This document shows positions 43,001 through 51,560 of a DNA stretch of 64,000 bases, one piece after another; position 1 is the stretch's first letter, and each line of letters opens with the position of its first letter. Source of the stretch: Pelecanus crispus (Eukaryota; Chordata; Aves; Pelecaniformes; Pelecanidae); assembly GCF_030463565.1 (NCBI RefSeq), contig NC_134649.1, forward strand, positions 36,915,044-36,979,043, in the 5' to 3' direction. The notes under the pieces are model-generated. The model was not told the origin of the DNA. It worked only from the letters and a program-made list of their open reading frames with translations, and did no database searches. A program made the translations under genes and the position numbers.

Positions 43001-46000
43001 GCAGGCTTATGTTTCCACAATTTTGTTCTCTAGGTTGTGTGTTTGAATGCTCACTCTGAAAACACAGCATTTAAACTGTATAGCCTCATAGTTCCTGAAA
43101 AAACATTCATCTGCTTATTTAAAGATTAACCTACTTAGGCTATTTTGTGCATTTTTAAATTAAGTTAAATAGACAGACTGTCACTAACACGTGTTGACAC
43201 TAGAGTAAAAATAGGGTCACATTCTCTGCTACATTACTTGATAAATGAAACTCAAAAAAAACCCAAAACAAAACAAAAGAAAACCCCACACCAAAAACAC
43301 CAAAACCCTGGAGCAATCTTGAAGCCAAATTCTAAGCTAAACAAAATACAGATGCCTACCTGCATGACTGACCATGCTTGCAAAGCCTTGCACTCAACAT
43401 GTTGCATTATATCTAATCAGAGAAATGCTCTAAGCTTTAAATGACACATCTAATCAATTCTAAAATGCTATCACATTGTTCTATATGCCAATGGAGAGAA
43501 ATCTATTGATTCTAAGTATTCAGAAAAAACAGAGGATACAGAACTGCTGGCATCTGGTCTGCAGAGCCTTCAACCAATTCTGGAACTGTCTACAGATTAA
43601 AGAACCCCCTGATGGCAAACATTAACACCTTCCACCATGATTCATCTCAGGTCTGTCTTCTGCCCAATACCTTCAATTTTTTTTTTTTTTTTTTTTTTAA
43701 ATTCTCTGCAAGAGAAAATCTGATTTTTTTAACTGTTAGAAAATATTAAGAAATAAAGTGAGGAATTTAAACTCCAGTAAATTACTTCTTAGCATTTTAT
43801 GAGGTATTCTTCCTCCTAAATAAAGTTCCCAAAACATGTATTTAGCTAGGAAAATTATTTCAGTATGACTTAGCTCTGTGCTTAGAAAAATCCTAGCTGT
43901 AGAGAAGAGTGAGTGTGTGTTGGGAGGGATGCTTGAGGAGATAAATGTAGGGACACAGCAGCATGAGCCTAAATAATAATGAGACAGGCAGAGCTCCTGA
44001 TAGTGGAACAGTAGGAAATGGGGATCTTCAGAGTCTCTTCTATGAAAGAGAAAAGGAAATAGAAAGCTCCTTAAATAAAGAGCAGAGAAGATGACACAGG
44101 GAGAGTTTCAGGGGAGAATGCACGGGAACAGAGACCCCCAGTATGCCTGATAAGCTTTGCTTAGCAGAGCAAAGGAAGGTACAACTCTCTGCTAACAACA
44201 CAGGGAAAGAGGTTTGCTAAAATGCTGTATTATTTATTCTCTCTCATCATACAGTCTCATTAAATTTAAGCTTTATACTGCACATGGTTCAGTGCCAGGA
44301 ACTTCAGAGGAATTAAACATATGAAAAAAATTACTCATGTGTGTAGTCCCATTAAGATCTACAAAACAAATTGAGAGTAAAGTTGCTCATGTGTTTAACA
44401 CCGAATAAATGAATCTGAAATATATTCAAATCATCATCAGAGCCCAAGTCTGTCTTCTCTGTACACCTCATGGCTTGTTTATAGGATGAAAAAAATTCAG
44501 AGACTACTTTTCCAGAATAGCTCCCCATGTGGACATACTTATTCTAGATTAAAAGAGGCCCTTCCCTGATTAATTTTTTCTGGATAAAGGTATGCATATG
44601 AGGTAGTAAGACCATCCATATGGAAAGCTACTTTGCAATACTATTCTGCTTTAAGCAAACGTTCTACCTTAATCTGAGATAACATTAAGTGTATGAATAC
44701 ATTAAAATTTCTGTTAAACATCAATGAAAGAAATCCTAGACTTAGCAAAGTCAATCCAAATTCTAAAATCCTGGATCTGCTGAAATCACTGATAATTCTC
44801 AGCAACAGTAATGTTAAGTTACTCGTCCTGGTATTAACTGCTTACCTGCTGCAGACATACGTTGAGCTTGCAAGACAAATGCCAAAGTATTACTAGAGAA
44901 GGCAGTTAATACAGGCATATGTTTTGAGATGGAAGTTGTTAAAAAAAAAAAAATCACATCTAAAGACTTTAGTTTTGAAAAGATTAGCTCTTAAGAATAA
45001 TTTCAGGAGCTACAAATCAAAACATCAAATACTTCCTCATCACATTCTTTTAACAATAGTCCAGTAATATGCTCTCATCAAGTCAAGCTTTTACTGCCAC
45101 AAAATACTGAGGAAACTTAAAACTCTTTTTTGTAGAGTGAAAGGAAAATAAGCATTAGTTGTATAAATGTACCAAGATGGAACACGGATTTTCAAAAGCA
45201 ACACTCAAACAACAAAAAAGATTCATCGGGGTGGGAAGTGCACCACACATTCACAGTTTTAGCAGAGGAAAATACCCAACGTGTGTATCTAAATGTACAT
45301 ACAAACACCCAGCTATCTACATTTTAGTTCTCCTTAAACAACTATTAGAAGTTAACTGATATTTTTCTAGACTGTTTATTTATGCCATTGAGAGTTACCT
45401 CAATTCAACTGCTTCATTTAATGCAATCTAGACATTTTTTACTTTCTATATATAGAATGTTAAGATTTATTCATGCCCTCAACATACATTAGTTCGACAC
45501 TACTTATAAAAAACCTGCAATAAGAATATCTCTTTGAATAGGACACAATTACTTCAGGGCTTGTGTCTTTTCAATCAGTCAGTGTCCCTGCAGTGTTTAG
45601 AGTGGCAGAGGGGAAGTGGCCTGTGGTTAAACAGAGGAAATACCAAGGAATTTTAATAGAGCAAATAGTCTCTTTACTTCCTACAGGGTACTACTTCAAA
45701 GGCAACCCTGCTCCAGAGCAGACAATGTGTTAGAGGGGCCATCAGTCATTTAATAGTATGTCAAGTCTACTCAAAACTTACATGCAGACCAAGATAAATA
45801 CCACATAACTGAGACAATGGGCACCATCCTGCAGTCATTAATAAATGCTGCCCTGCCTGGATTATGCAGGCAATCATAAGCAAGACGGGCATTACGAAGT
45901 CAGGCTAGGAAATTATAACTAAACAATCACACAAGATATCTAATAAATTGGCTGGGGAAGTCTGAACTTGACGCTGAAAATATGAAAACAGGAACTAGTA

Positions 46001-47599
46001 CAAATAATTAATAAGCTAAATATTTGTTACATTTGTTGTTACACTTGTTGTGAGCAATGAGGACAAAGGGGGGTTTATGCTAATTGTAAAGAGTCATTTT
46101 TACCACTCTAAAAGCCAGTCAAAATAATTATATTAGAAGAACTACACTGTGGTACCTTCAGGTTTAATACACACCATGACATTAATTAGGTAAGCAAAAA
46201 TGCATCCAACACAAACCGCATCCACATATTTCTATAAACGTCAACATACAGTAATCACGTGTTATGAGTTTTAATAGTGATAATTTACGTAATAGCTGAT
46301 GCAAAACTTGACAGAAATACACGCAGTGGTCGTTATGAGCATGTGGAGTATCCTGCCTACGCGCGGTGAAGCATACAATAGACATACTGAGCCAAAACAT
46401 TTTATTCCTAATTCTCAGTTAAAAAGACCCAACAGGGGAGTCTAAACCTTCAACAGCCCCACCCAACACAAAGATTTAGGTCGTAAGCTCTATCAGGGTT
46501 TGAAGTTTGTTTTTCCACACTCTTCTTTTACACATTTTCCAAAGCTTCCGCCTTTCTAAACTACGCCCTACGAACTTCTGAACTGTGTGTTGCAGTAACG
46601 TTCTCAAAGGATCTGATCTGAAACCAAGAAAATCCTTAGTGACAGTCTAACAAAAAGGAAAAGCAATGAAAGTCAGTTGCGTTCCCTCCGGTGTTCCTGG
46701 ATCACCACGCTTCAACCAAATTTGTAACTAGACATCAGGAGAAAGGGGAAAAAAAAAAACCAAACAACCAACAAAACACACAAAAGTTACTTAAAAAATA
46801 TTTAAAAAAAACCAAGGAAAAGCAATCAAGAAAAGTCTGACAGCAAAACACACCAGAAAGAGGAACAAAAGGCAAAGGCCAGTAACAAAATGTTTATCAC
46901 CTTCCTCCCCCCTTCCCCCTCCCGTAAATTTCCTACATCCTCTGTATAATGATGAGGCCTGAAGCTAAGACCCCAAGCCGGCCTCGAATCATTAAAATAA
47001 CAAAGCCCAAGCGATCGCTTTTATCCTTCCCGCAGCGCAGGTCGGCCTGAGGAAGGGGAGAGCGCTGGCGGTAGCAGACCTGTGGAGTGACTTCTTCACA
47101 CTCCCTGCTTACACGATGCCTCCCTCCCCCAGGCGAGAAACCAATAAAGATCCCTTCCCGGGAAATGCCACCCTCCCTCCCGGCCGCGAATTAACTACCA
47201 GATGCAGAGCCCTGGAGCAGCTTTATTAGTTGCAGAAGACGCCCTTCCCCTCCGCGGCAGCCCGCTGCCTCCCTGCCCGCCCAGGCAATGCCCGTCGCAC
47301 CTGTAGCGCTCGCCCGGCCGCTCGCCCGCGGGACAGCGCCCGACGCCCGGCGTCGGGGAACCCTCGGCACCTCCCCTCCCGTACCGCGGCTCGCCAAAAG
47401 CCCCGCTCCACGGAGACGCCCGCCTGCCATCGGAACCGAGCGGCAACGCTCCGCTCTACTCACTCACCCTCCCTCCGCACGCATCGCCCGCTGACCCCCT
47501 CCTGCCGCCGGCTCCTCCCGCCGCCCCGGCGAGCTGCTGAGCGCCGAAACAGGCGGCGAGCGCGACGAGCAAGGAGCAGAGCTGCAGCCCAGCTGCCAT
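1..47599 (-). CDS. IL17RD: IL17RD (SEF) gene, coding span, 3' end beyond the window
   Basis: Interleukin-17 receptor D, a single-pass type I membrane protein. Known of the family: it antagonises FGF/receptor tyrosine kinase-ERK signalling and modulates IL-17 receptor signalling through its cytoplasmic SEFIR domain. Twelve coding exons were joined by GT-AG sites with matching phase (132, 58, 126, 119, 121, 45, 152, 66, 55, 111, 185 and at least 626 nt), giving about 598 codons without a stop. Order along the protein: signal peptide (exon 1), cysteine-bearing ectodomain with several N-X-S/T sites (to about residue 298), one hydrophobic segment (about 301-323), basic stop-transfer RKK, then SEFIR from about residue 359. 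The human protein is 739 residues as I recall, so roughly 140 C-terminal residues lie to the left of position 1. Residue-level similarity to human IL17RD is strong in every exon. The next gene in this orientation, HESX1, agrees with vertebrate synteny. Confidence 0.97.
992..1029. repeat. Poly-A tract, 38 nt
   Basis: An uninterrupted run of A from 992 to 1029, followed by an A/C-rich stretch. Its length in a real genome is likely to be variable. No retroelement body is recognisable to its left, so its origin is unknown. Confidence 0.9.
1968..2030 (+). mobile_element. CR1 LINE 3'-end fragment
   Basis: Contains the typical CR1 3'UTR sequence GTTGGACTTGATGATCATCG, then GGTCCCTTCCAACTGAA, and ends in an ATTCT-type repeat (ATTCTATTCTATG). 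The orientation is plus, opposite to IL17RD. It is heavily truncated, as is normal for CR1. Left boundary approximate. Confidence 0.8.
2606..2619 (+). promoter_or_regulatory. CTCF-like motif in IL17RD intron 11
   Basis: CCACTAGGGGACAG differs by one base from the common CTCF core CCACTAGGGGGCAG. Orientation plus. A motif match alone does not show occupancy. Confidence 0.45.
3386..3570 (-). CDS. IL17RD: IL17RD exon 11, juxtamembrane region and start of SEFIR
   Basis: The acceptor TTTAG ends at 3571 and the donor GAG|GTAAAC lies at 3386/3385. It has 185 nt, entering in the middle of a codon (the G of exon 10 makes Glu) and leaving in phase 0. It encodes [15 protein letters not shown], then [13 protein letters not shown], the box-1-like start of SEFIR, then [12 protein letters not shown]. 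Position in the protein is about residues 329-390. Confidence 0.96.
3571..5240 (-). other. IL17RD intron 10
   Basis: AT-rich intronic sequence between the SEFIR-start exon and the transmembrane exon. I see no repeat with a recognisable family, no exon and no RNA gene. Confidence 0.8.
5241..5351 (-). CDS. IL17RD: IL17RD exon 10, transmembrane segment
   Basis: The acceptor AAG ends at 5352 and the donor is CAAG|GTAAGA at 5241/5240. It has 111 nt and is phase-compatible on both sides. It encodes VHSPWAGP followed by a roughly 23-residue hydrophobic stretch ([20 protein letters not shown] and on to MC), then RKKQQ. This is the only membrane segment seen in the gene apart from the signal peptide, so exon 10 sets the type I topology. 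Confidence 0.96.
5352..6253 (-). other. IL17RD intron 9
   Basis: 902 nt of intronic sequence with a slightly more GC-balanced stretch near 5500-5700. An open frame of 74 codons there has no family resemblance and is treated as chance. Nothing else is recognisable. Confidence 0.75.
6254..6308 (-). CDS. IL17RD: IL17RD exon 9, membrane-proximal ectodomain
   Basis: A 55-nt exon. The acceptor AAAG ends at 6309 and the donor is CCAG|GTATGA at 6254/6253. It encodes [18 protein letters not shown], which matches the family closely and includes an N-T-T sequon. It ends with one base that joins exon 10 to make the Val of VHSPW. Confidence 0.94.
6309..6865 (-). other. IL17RD intron 8
   Basis: 557 nt, AT-rich, with an A tract near 6597-6610. 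I see no other feature. Confidence 0.8.
6866..6931 (-). CDS. IL17RD: IL17RD exon 8, ectodomain
   Basis: A 66-nt exon in phase 0 at both ends. The acceptor GCAG ends at 6932 and the donor is GAG|GTAATA at 6866/6865. It encodes [20 protein letters not shown] and on to IE. The motif [10 protein letters not shown] is well conserved in IL17RD and continues a fibronectin III-like fold begun in exon 7. Confidence 0.94.
6932..7768 (-). other. IL17RD intron 7
   Basis: 837 nt of AT-rich intron with a short A-rich tract at about 7136-7160. I see no other feature. Confidence 0.8.
7769..7920 (-). CDS. IL17RD: IL17RD exon 7, ectodomain
   Basis: A 152-nt exon. The acceptor ACAG ends at 7921 and the donor is CAG|GTACGT at 7769/7768. 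It encodes [19 protein letters not shown], then [20 protein letters not shown], then [11 protein letters not shown]. The first two bases complete a Tyr codon with the last base of exon 6. It contains an N-V-T glycosylation sequon. This exon lies opposite an unrelated open frame on the plus strand, which is a shadow. Confidence 0.95.
8018..8062 (-). CDS. IL17RD: IL17RD exon 6, small ectodomain exon
   Basis: A 45-nt exon. The acceptor GTAG ends at 8063 and the donor is CTT|GTAAGT at 8018/8017. Read in the frame carried from exon 5 it gives (P)[14 protein letters not shown], matching the CDLLLQPDNLACKP block of the family. The residue at the exon 5/6 junction is Pro here (C + CG), where human has Ala. 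The intron to exon 7 is only 97 nt. Confidence 0.92.
8063..9079 (-). other. IL17RD intron 5
   Basis: 1,017 nt. A minus-strand open frame at 8155-8481 (108 codons) lies wholly inside it, is not bounded by splice sites that fit the gene, and has no recognisable domain. I regard it as chance. Confidence 0.75.
9080..9200 (-). CDS. IL17RD: IL17RD exon 5, ectodomain
   Basis: A 121-nt exon. The acceptor GTAG ends at 9201 and the donor is AGAC|GTAAGT at 9080/9079. It encodes [20 protein letters not shown], then [20 protein letters not shown]. This is among the best conserved parts of the ectodomain and holds an N-E-S sequon. Confidence 0.96.
9201..9657 (-). other. IL17RD intron 4
   Basis: 457 nt of intron. 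I see no repeat or gene in it. Confidence 0.8.
9658..9776 (-). CDS. IL17RD: IL17RD exon 4, ectodomain
   Basis: A 119-nt exon. The acceptor GCAG ends at 9777 and the donor is ACA|GTAAGT at 9658/9657. It encodes (G)[19 protein letters not shown], then [20 protein letters not shown], ending in phase 0. The two leading bases complete the Gly codon started in exon 3. Confidence 0.96.
10687..10707. repeat. Poly-A tract, 21 nt
   Basis: Homopolymer A run in IL17RD intron 3, with no recognisable attached element. Confidence 0.85.
11765..13682 (-). pseudogene. Decayed hAT transposon with BED zinc finger/transposase pseudogene
   Basis: Read on the minus strand, broken frames resemble the ZBED5/SCAND3/FAM200 group of hAT (Charlie/Buster-like) transposases. 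In order: a 5' terminal repeat-like start CAGTAGTCTCCAAAG at 13682; a BED-type zinc finger at about 13139-12963 (CTKCIVC, then RHLKAKH); [20 protein letters not shown] near 12840-12790; [18 protein letters not shown] near 12690-12630; the longest open piece at 12496-12023 ([51 protein letters not shown]); and a C-terminal dimerisation motif [20 protein letters not shown] near 11915-11855. Stops and frameshifts, plus a 21-nt T tract at 12742-12762, break it throughout, so it cannot make a transposase. The terminal repeat makes a DNA transposon more likely than a retrocopy. The 3' (left) terminus was not resolved and may lie near 11560. Confidence 0.85.
14172..14297 (-). CDS. IL17RD: IL17RD exon 3, ectodomain
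   Basis: A 126-nt exon. The acceptor TTAG ends at 14298 and the donor is ATCG|GTAAGT at 14172/14171. It encodes (N)[19 protein letters not shown], then [20 protein letters not shown] and VI. N-C-T and N-I-T sequons are present, and both cysteines align with the human ectodomain. Confidence 0.95.
14298..17683 (-). other. IL17RD intron 2
   Basis: 3.4 kb, AT-rich. I looked for further exons, CR1 tails and LTR ends and recognised none. Confidence 0.75.
17684..17741 (-). CDS. IL17RD: IL17RD exon 2, N-terminal ectodomain
   Basis: A 58-nt exon. The acceptor ACAG ends at 17742 and the donor is GACA|GTAAGT at 17684/17683. It encodes [19 protein letters not shown] plus the first base of an Asn codon. 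The NMTFKYDN motif corresponds to NITFKYDN in human. Phase 0 at its start fits the phase 0 end of exon 1. Confidence 0.93.
22490..22510. repeat. Poly-T tract, 21 nt
   Basis: Homopolymer T run in IL17RD intron 1, without a recognisable attached element. Confidence 0.85.
23565..23590. repeat. Poly-A tract, 26 nt
   Basis: Homopolymer A run in IL17RD intron 1, with no recognisable retroelement body beside it. Confidence 0.85.
24693..24890. mobile_element. Probable non-autonomous hAT (Charlie-type) MITE
   Basis: A 198-bp unit that starts CAGTGTTCCCTTAACTGTGG and ends TTTGAGAAACACTG. The ends are imperfect inverted repeats of the CAGTGTTTCTCAAA kind typical of hAT-Charlie elements. The interior is purine-rich and non-coding. 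The expected 8-bp target duplication is not recognisable (AGTTAAAC on the left, ACCTGTGC on the right), which fits an old copy or a wrong boundary. Confidence 0.6.
26990..27088 (-). mobile_element. CR1 LINE 3'-end fragment, copy A
   Basis: On the minus strand it reads GGTTGGACTGGATGATCTTA, then AAGGTCTTTTCCAACCTAAA, and ends in the CR1 terminal repeat GATTCTGTGATTCTGTGA at about 26990-27007. This is the hallmark CR1 3'UTR and tail. It has the same orientation as copy B about 80 bp away. Right boundary approximate. Confidence 0.92.
27165..27430 (-). mobile_element. CR1 LINE fragment, copy B, with the ORF2 C-terminus
   Basis: Copy B includes the last 60 or so codons of CR1 ORF2 (reverse transcriptase protein) on the minus strand, for example [20 protein letters not shown], then [20 protein letters not shown], with the stop at 27237-27235. 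The 3'UTR follows (GATGATCTTAGAGGTCCTTT). It ends near 27165 with one degenerate ATTC-type repeat. The element is 5'-truncated and inactive. The open frame on the opposite strand (27178-27633) is a shadow of it. Confidence 0.93.
28068..28636 (-). mobile_element. Solo LTR, avian ERVL-type, 569 bp, with 5-bp target duplication
   Basis: The plus-strand ends are TGTCATGGTTT and AAACCAGGACA, imperfect inverted termini of the TG...CA type. It is flanked by a perfect direct repeat TACGT (28063-28067 and 28637-28641), the 5-bp duplication expected of ERVL integration. Promoter-like elements face the minus strand: TATATAAA (28379-28372) and a palindromic cAMP response element TGACGTCA (28387-28394). 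An ATTAAA poly-A signal follows downstream on the same strand. A TAATAA-rich microsatellite lies at about 28245-28270. No gag, pol or env sequence is attached, so it is the product of LTR-LTR recombination. Small open frames inside it are not genes. Confidence 0.9.
29337..29366 (+). repeat. G-rich tract with canonical G-quadruplex pattern
   Basis: Six G runs of three to five bases separated by one or two bases: GGGG T GGG A GGGGG CA GGG AA GGG T GGGGG. The G-rich strand is the template strand of IL17RD. Structure is inferred from the pattern only. Confidence 0.75.
31141..31190 (+). repeat. G/T-rich tract with a 14-nt G run
   Basis: Two GGGGGG blocks, a GGTT-rich section and a G14 run (31174-31187). 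It can form G-quadruplexes in principle, and its length may be unreliable in an assembly. Confidence 0.75.
43677..43698. repeat. Poly-T tract, 22 nt
   Basis: Homopolymer T run in IL17RD intron 1. Confidence 0.85.
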
Positions 47600-48210
47600 G
47601 GTCCGCAGCAAGCCCAGCAGCGCCGGAGAGCGGGGGCAGCCCGGGGGCAGCGAGGGCGGAGGGAGGGCTGCTGCTCCTGCTGCCGCTACTGCCGCTGCTG
47701 CTCCTGCCGCCGCCGCTGTGTGCATGCGCGCCGCCGGCCCGGGGGCGGGGGGTCGCCTCGGCGGGCCCGCGTCTGTGCCCGGCCCCGCCGCCCCCGCCCA
47801 GCCGCCCCCGCCCCAACCCCAGCCCCGGGCGGGGGGGCCGCGCTGCCCCTCTCCAGCCGGGCCGCGGGAAGGCGGCAGCCCTTGCAAAGAGCGAGAGTGG
47901 AAAGGAGCGGGACGCCCTCCCGCCGCTCCCTCCGCCGGGGCGCCTTGCCCGGGGAGCGCGGGGAACGCGGGGCCTCCCCGCTCCGCAGGGACAACGGCGG
48001 GGCTGCGCTGCTTTCCTGAAAAGTGACGGGGTTGCGCTCTACCTGCCCGTCTTTCCCCGTGGTGCGGTACCGTGCTGCTCATCCACTTACTACACTGTAC
48101 AGCTGGGCACCGCTCACGGTAACCTATGGATTTCGGTCGCCGCTTTTCCCCACAAGCGAGAAAGGATAGGTGCCACTTCATCACGAACGGGACCGATCTT
48201 CTGAAACCGC
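46970..48210. promoter_or_regulatory. CpG island and presumed IL17RD promoter/5'UTR
   Basis: A sharp rise in G+C and CpG against AT-rich flanks, centred on IL17RD exon 1. The core at about 47280-48020 is dense in CpG and has several GC-box-like strings, for example GGGGCGGGG near 47743 and CCCCGCCC near 47790-47810. No TATA box is evident, as is usual for a CpG-island promoter. The edges are judged by eye. The transcription start and 5'UTR length cannot be fixed from sequence. A plus-strand (divergent) transcript is possible but not supported by anything I see. Several long open frames on both strands here are a product of base composition. Confidence 0.85.
47468..47599 (-). CDS. IL17RD: IL17RD exon 1 coding part, start codon and signal peptide
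   Basis: The start ATG is at 47599-47597 in a strong context (A at -3, G at +4). It encodes 44 residues beginning [20 protein letters not shown], a signal peptide with a leucine/alanine-rich core, followed by a Gly/Ala/Arg-rich stretch to GGR. The donor is AGG|GTGAGTG at 47468/47467. The start was chosen because it aligns with the human N-terminus (MAPWLQLCS) and has a good context. The frame stays open upstream, with a weaker in-frame ATG at 47725. The exon lies in a CpG island. Confidence 0.93.
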
Positions 48211-48585
48211 AGCGGTACTTTGCAAGAGCAGGGCCACAAGCCAAAAATCAATCAGATCTTTAACAATTAAAGAGCCATGCATGAAATATTAAGGAAGACA
48301 ATCTGGAGGAATATACCAGCATAGAGTTTCAACTGCAGAAAATGCAATGGAAGTTCGATGTAGCAATAAATATTTCAGCTTTTTCAATTAGAGTCTCCAC
48401 AGTTAATGTTGGTATTACATGCTTTGACCAAAACATTCTTCTTTGAAAGAAAATAAATCACATTTCTAATACATTTCAAATGCAAGCTGCTCTGATATAT
48501 CAGTGAATTATACCAATGACAAACCCCTCACCCGAAATTCTCAAAACTCATGGAAAAGACACAGAAGCCCAAGGTTCCTCCAAAG

Positions 48586-48700
48586 CACAGAATCGCACTA
48601 TAATTCAGCTTAGAAGGGACCTCAGGGGGTCATTAGGTCTAACTGTCTGCTCAAAGTAGCCCCAAGGTCAGTTCTAGATCAGGTAGCTCGGGGCCTTGTC
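48586..48700 (-). mobile_element. Old CR1 LINE 3'-end fragment
   Basis: On the plus strand it runs CACAGAATCGCACTATAATT, then TAGAAGGGACCTCAGGGGGT, and later AGGTAGCTCGGGGCCTTGTC. This matches the inverted 3'UTR of common avian CR1 copies (CAGAATC...GGAAGGGACCT...CTCAGGGCCTTGTC). The orientation is minus and the copy is diverged and truncated. Confidence 0.85.
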
Positions 48701-51546
48701 ATACGTCACTTTTACATACCACTTAACTCCAATTATTTTTGAAAATGTTGATTTTAGTATATTGATATGATTAGTACATGATTAACACTGGACAAAAACA
48801 TGATCCTAATGGAGCAGACAAACCCATCAGTATTATAAAAGACATTATGGTTTGGATTAAAATGCTATGCAAAAACACCACTTAGCCAATCAGTTGAAAG
48901 GAAACATGACCAGTTGGTAATTTTTAAACTAGTACTGGTTTTACATCTACCAGAGTTTTCCATCCTTTGTGACTATTGGCAAAAATAATACAATAAAAGT
49001 CTCCTAAACTGCTTAAGTTGATGAATCAGAGTCCTTGCACTCACAGTTACCTTTGAAAACAGGTTTGTGACTTCAGGATGGTCATAGCCCTTTGTTGTGA
49101 CATGAACAGAAACGAGATTCTTGCTATTAAATATTTTTTAGCACAGGTTGGAGATCAGGCCATAGTCCTTTTAAGGCTCTGGGAACAAATGATGCTTACT
49201 GTTGATCTCCATTTCCCCTGCAGGCTGGAATTCTGGGGAAAAAAAAGGAATATTAAGACTACTCATTCTATAGGTGGAATTTTCACTCATTTTATGATGA
49301 GATGTTTTCTAAGGTCAAGTGTATCCCAGACCAGAATTAAAGTTTAGCACATGTCTTTTCACTGTACACCATACACTTCTATTGGGGTATTCTTGCTTTA
49401 CTTTCTCCTTGCATTACTCAGAAGTGACTAAACAGCCTTTTTTTTTTTTTTTCTTCTTTTAATCAAGTCAGGCTGTATAAAAACTATAAATAACTAGTCC
49501 TTTTATGTTTTAATGCATTACAAAGGACATAAAGCAACACAGTATCATTGCTAAAGACAGGAAGACATATGTACAATTTATTTATGGGACAATAATGTCT
49601 CTGCTGCCCATAACCACCTATGACAAGCAATGACTCCCTGTTGAACACACCTCCACTGATCTGCATACAAATCTCCTTCTGAACTGTGGGGAAATCTGTT
49701 TGGCATTTTCTGTTAACAAGAGTTCTAGACTGCTGGAGAAGCTGAAATTTTTAAGTGAGAACTAAGAGGAAAATTAGCATTATGTGTGCTATTGATGCAT
49801 TAGCCTACAATGATTTTAATATAAACAAAGATACAGAATGAATAGTGACATTTCCTAGGTAGCAGAGTAACTGAAGAACTCTCAGCTACCACTGATTACA
49901 CTGGCAGTACCCAGAAAGCAGCAAAATTATTGGTCTTATTTACATAAGACCTCAAACTTATTAGCACAAAGCAAAGATGCCATCTGACAAAATCAGTGTT
50001 GATGACCCCTTCCCAATAGTTCAGCTTAAGCTAATAACAAAATAACACATCTGAAAAAAATTATCTCCATACTGCCACCATGTCCAATTTACTAACATGA
50101 ATGAACAGACTGAATACAGAAGTATTTCATTGCTTTGTATGCATTTAGAATAACTTCCACTGAAATCTTTTGTGGAAAAGGGTAGGGGAGAGGTGGAATC
50201 AAATGACAGCAGTTAACATTTTTAGCTAGATTCTCCAAAATGCTGCTAGCTAATGTAAGGGCAAAAGCGGCTGTGGGGACTCTGCTTTTCTGTGGGCTCT
50301 TTTGTCTGTTTTTTTACAACAGTCTCTTGTTTCCAAATAGTATAGAACACATAATATCCAAAAGTCATGGATATCAATATCATGCGTTCTACAGCTGGTT
50401 TTGGTTGCCACTCTACCTTCTTGCTTAAAGCTAAAAAACATTTTTTTTTTCTTCCCCTTTCTGAGCAGCTGTTCCCAGGCGCAGGGGACAGTGAGAACTC
50501 AGCAGTTCCTATAAAAACTCATGTAGCAAGAAGTTCTGATAACATGGTTAGAAATTCCCTACCAAATTTTCTATCACTCAGCAAAAATCCCTTTTTAGAC
50601 TTGGAAGTTGTATGTTCCATCCATAATTCATATTTCTGTAATCTCTCCCAGTACAGACTGACCTTGACTGCAAAAGGAGTTATGAAAACAGCTCACTTTT
50701 GGGCCAGAAAGATTGCATCTTGCTTGTAGAAGTATTCAGCTAAATCAGACAATCGAGACTATTGCAGTATCACACTTCTGTTATAGATAAACACCACCCA
50801 CTGTTAAAAAATGAGGATGAGCTAGGGTGAACCAAGCAGACAGTATGCTAAAAGATCAGCAGCATCTCAGAAACCTTTTACAGGTCTGGAATCACAACGT
50901 ATCATCTCACTCTCTGTAAAAGCACAAATGTGATGCCAGAACAGAAAACGCACAATGCAAGGGTCTTCTGGAACTTCGTCTGGTAGATACCAGTAGACAA
51001 AAACCCCAGATTTTTTGATAATAATCACTTATACGAGTGTGGTTTACCTACTGAATTAGAATCTAGCATAAAAAGGAGGAAGATCCAGTATCAAATCTTA
51101 AGAACAAAATTAGAAAGAAAGTGTGAAATCAATGTGGATGCTCTCAGCAAAGGCATGAACATTCCCACCAGTGTCAAGGGTCCTAAAAATTGAAGCTTCC
51201 ATATTATAACATGCCATTGTTTCAAAAGATTTGGCTAAGCTCAAGTGAAAGATTATCAACCGATAAGACAGTGACCCCAGGCCATAAAATTGAATTGAAA
51301 TTTGAATCAAATCTATCAATTGTTATGAATACTTCTCTTGTTCAAGGCAACTTTTAAATCACTAGGCCTTGAGAAATGTGCCAAGAATTCATGAAAAACA
51401 CCAAGTTCTGAAAGGAAAATCTGTGTTGCTATTCCCATTTTATAGATGGGGAAACTTAAGCACAGAGTCATAAAGATGCCTGCTTTTATGTCTTGCACAC
51501 ATGCTCAAGGCTAAACCAATAATTAGATTTGGAGTCAGGAAAGGCT

Positions 51547-51560
51547 CTGCCCCCTAGTAA
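51547..51560 (-). promoter_or_regulatory. CTCF-like motif, intergenic
   Basis: The minus strand reads TTACTAGGGGGCAG, matching the 12-base right part of the CTCF core (ACTAGGGGGCAG) exactly. It points left, toward IL17RD. No occupancy evidence. Confidence 0.4.

Larger units (their letters stand above)
17742..47467 (-). other. IL17RD intron 1 (29.7 kb)
   Basis: The long first intron, bounded by GTGAGT at 47467 and the ACAG acceptor at 17742. It contains two CR1 fragments (26990-27088 and 27165-27430), a solo LTR (28068-28636), a probable hAT MITE (24693-24890), G-rich tracts (29337-29366 and 31141-31190) and homopolymer runs at 22490-22510, 23565-23590 and 43677-43698. The other open frames of 60-127 codons have no recognisable domains. 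Long first introns commonly hold regulatory elements, but none can be named from this sequence alone. Confidence 0.85.

Noticed and set aside
47230..48204. 324-codon plus-strand open frame in the CpG island
   Set aside because: Arg/Pro/Ala-rich, low complexity, present because stop codons are rare in GC-rich DNA. It has no recognisable domain, and the opposite strand holds IL17RD exon 1.
47456..48244. 262-codon minus-strand open frame as a longer IL17RD N-terminus
   Set aside because: The nominal first codon at 48244 is TTG, not ATG, and the family starts at the signal peptide (ATG at 47599). Only the in-frame ATG at 47725 is kept, as a finding.
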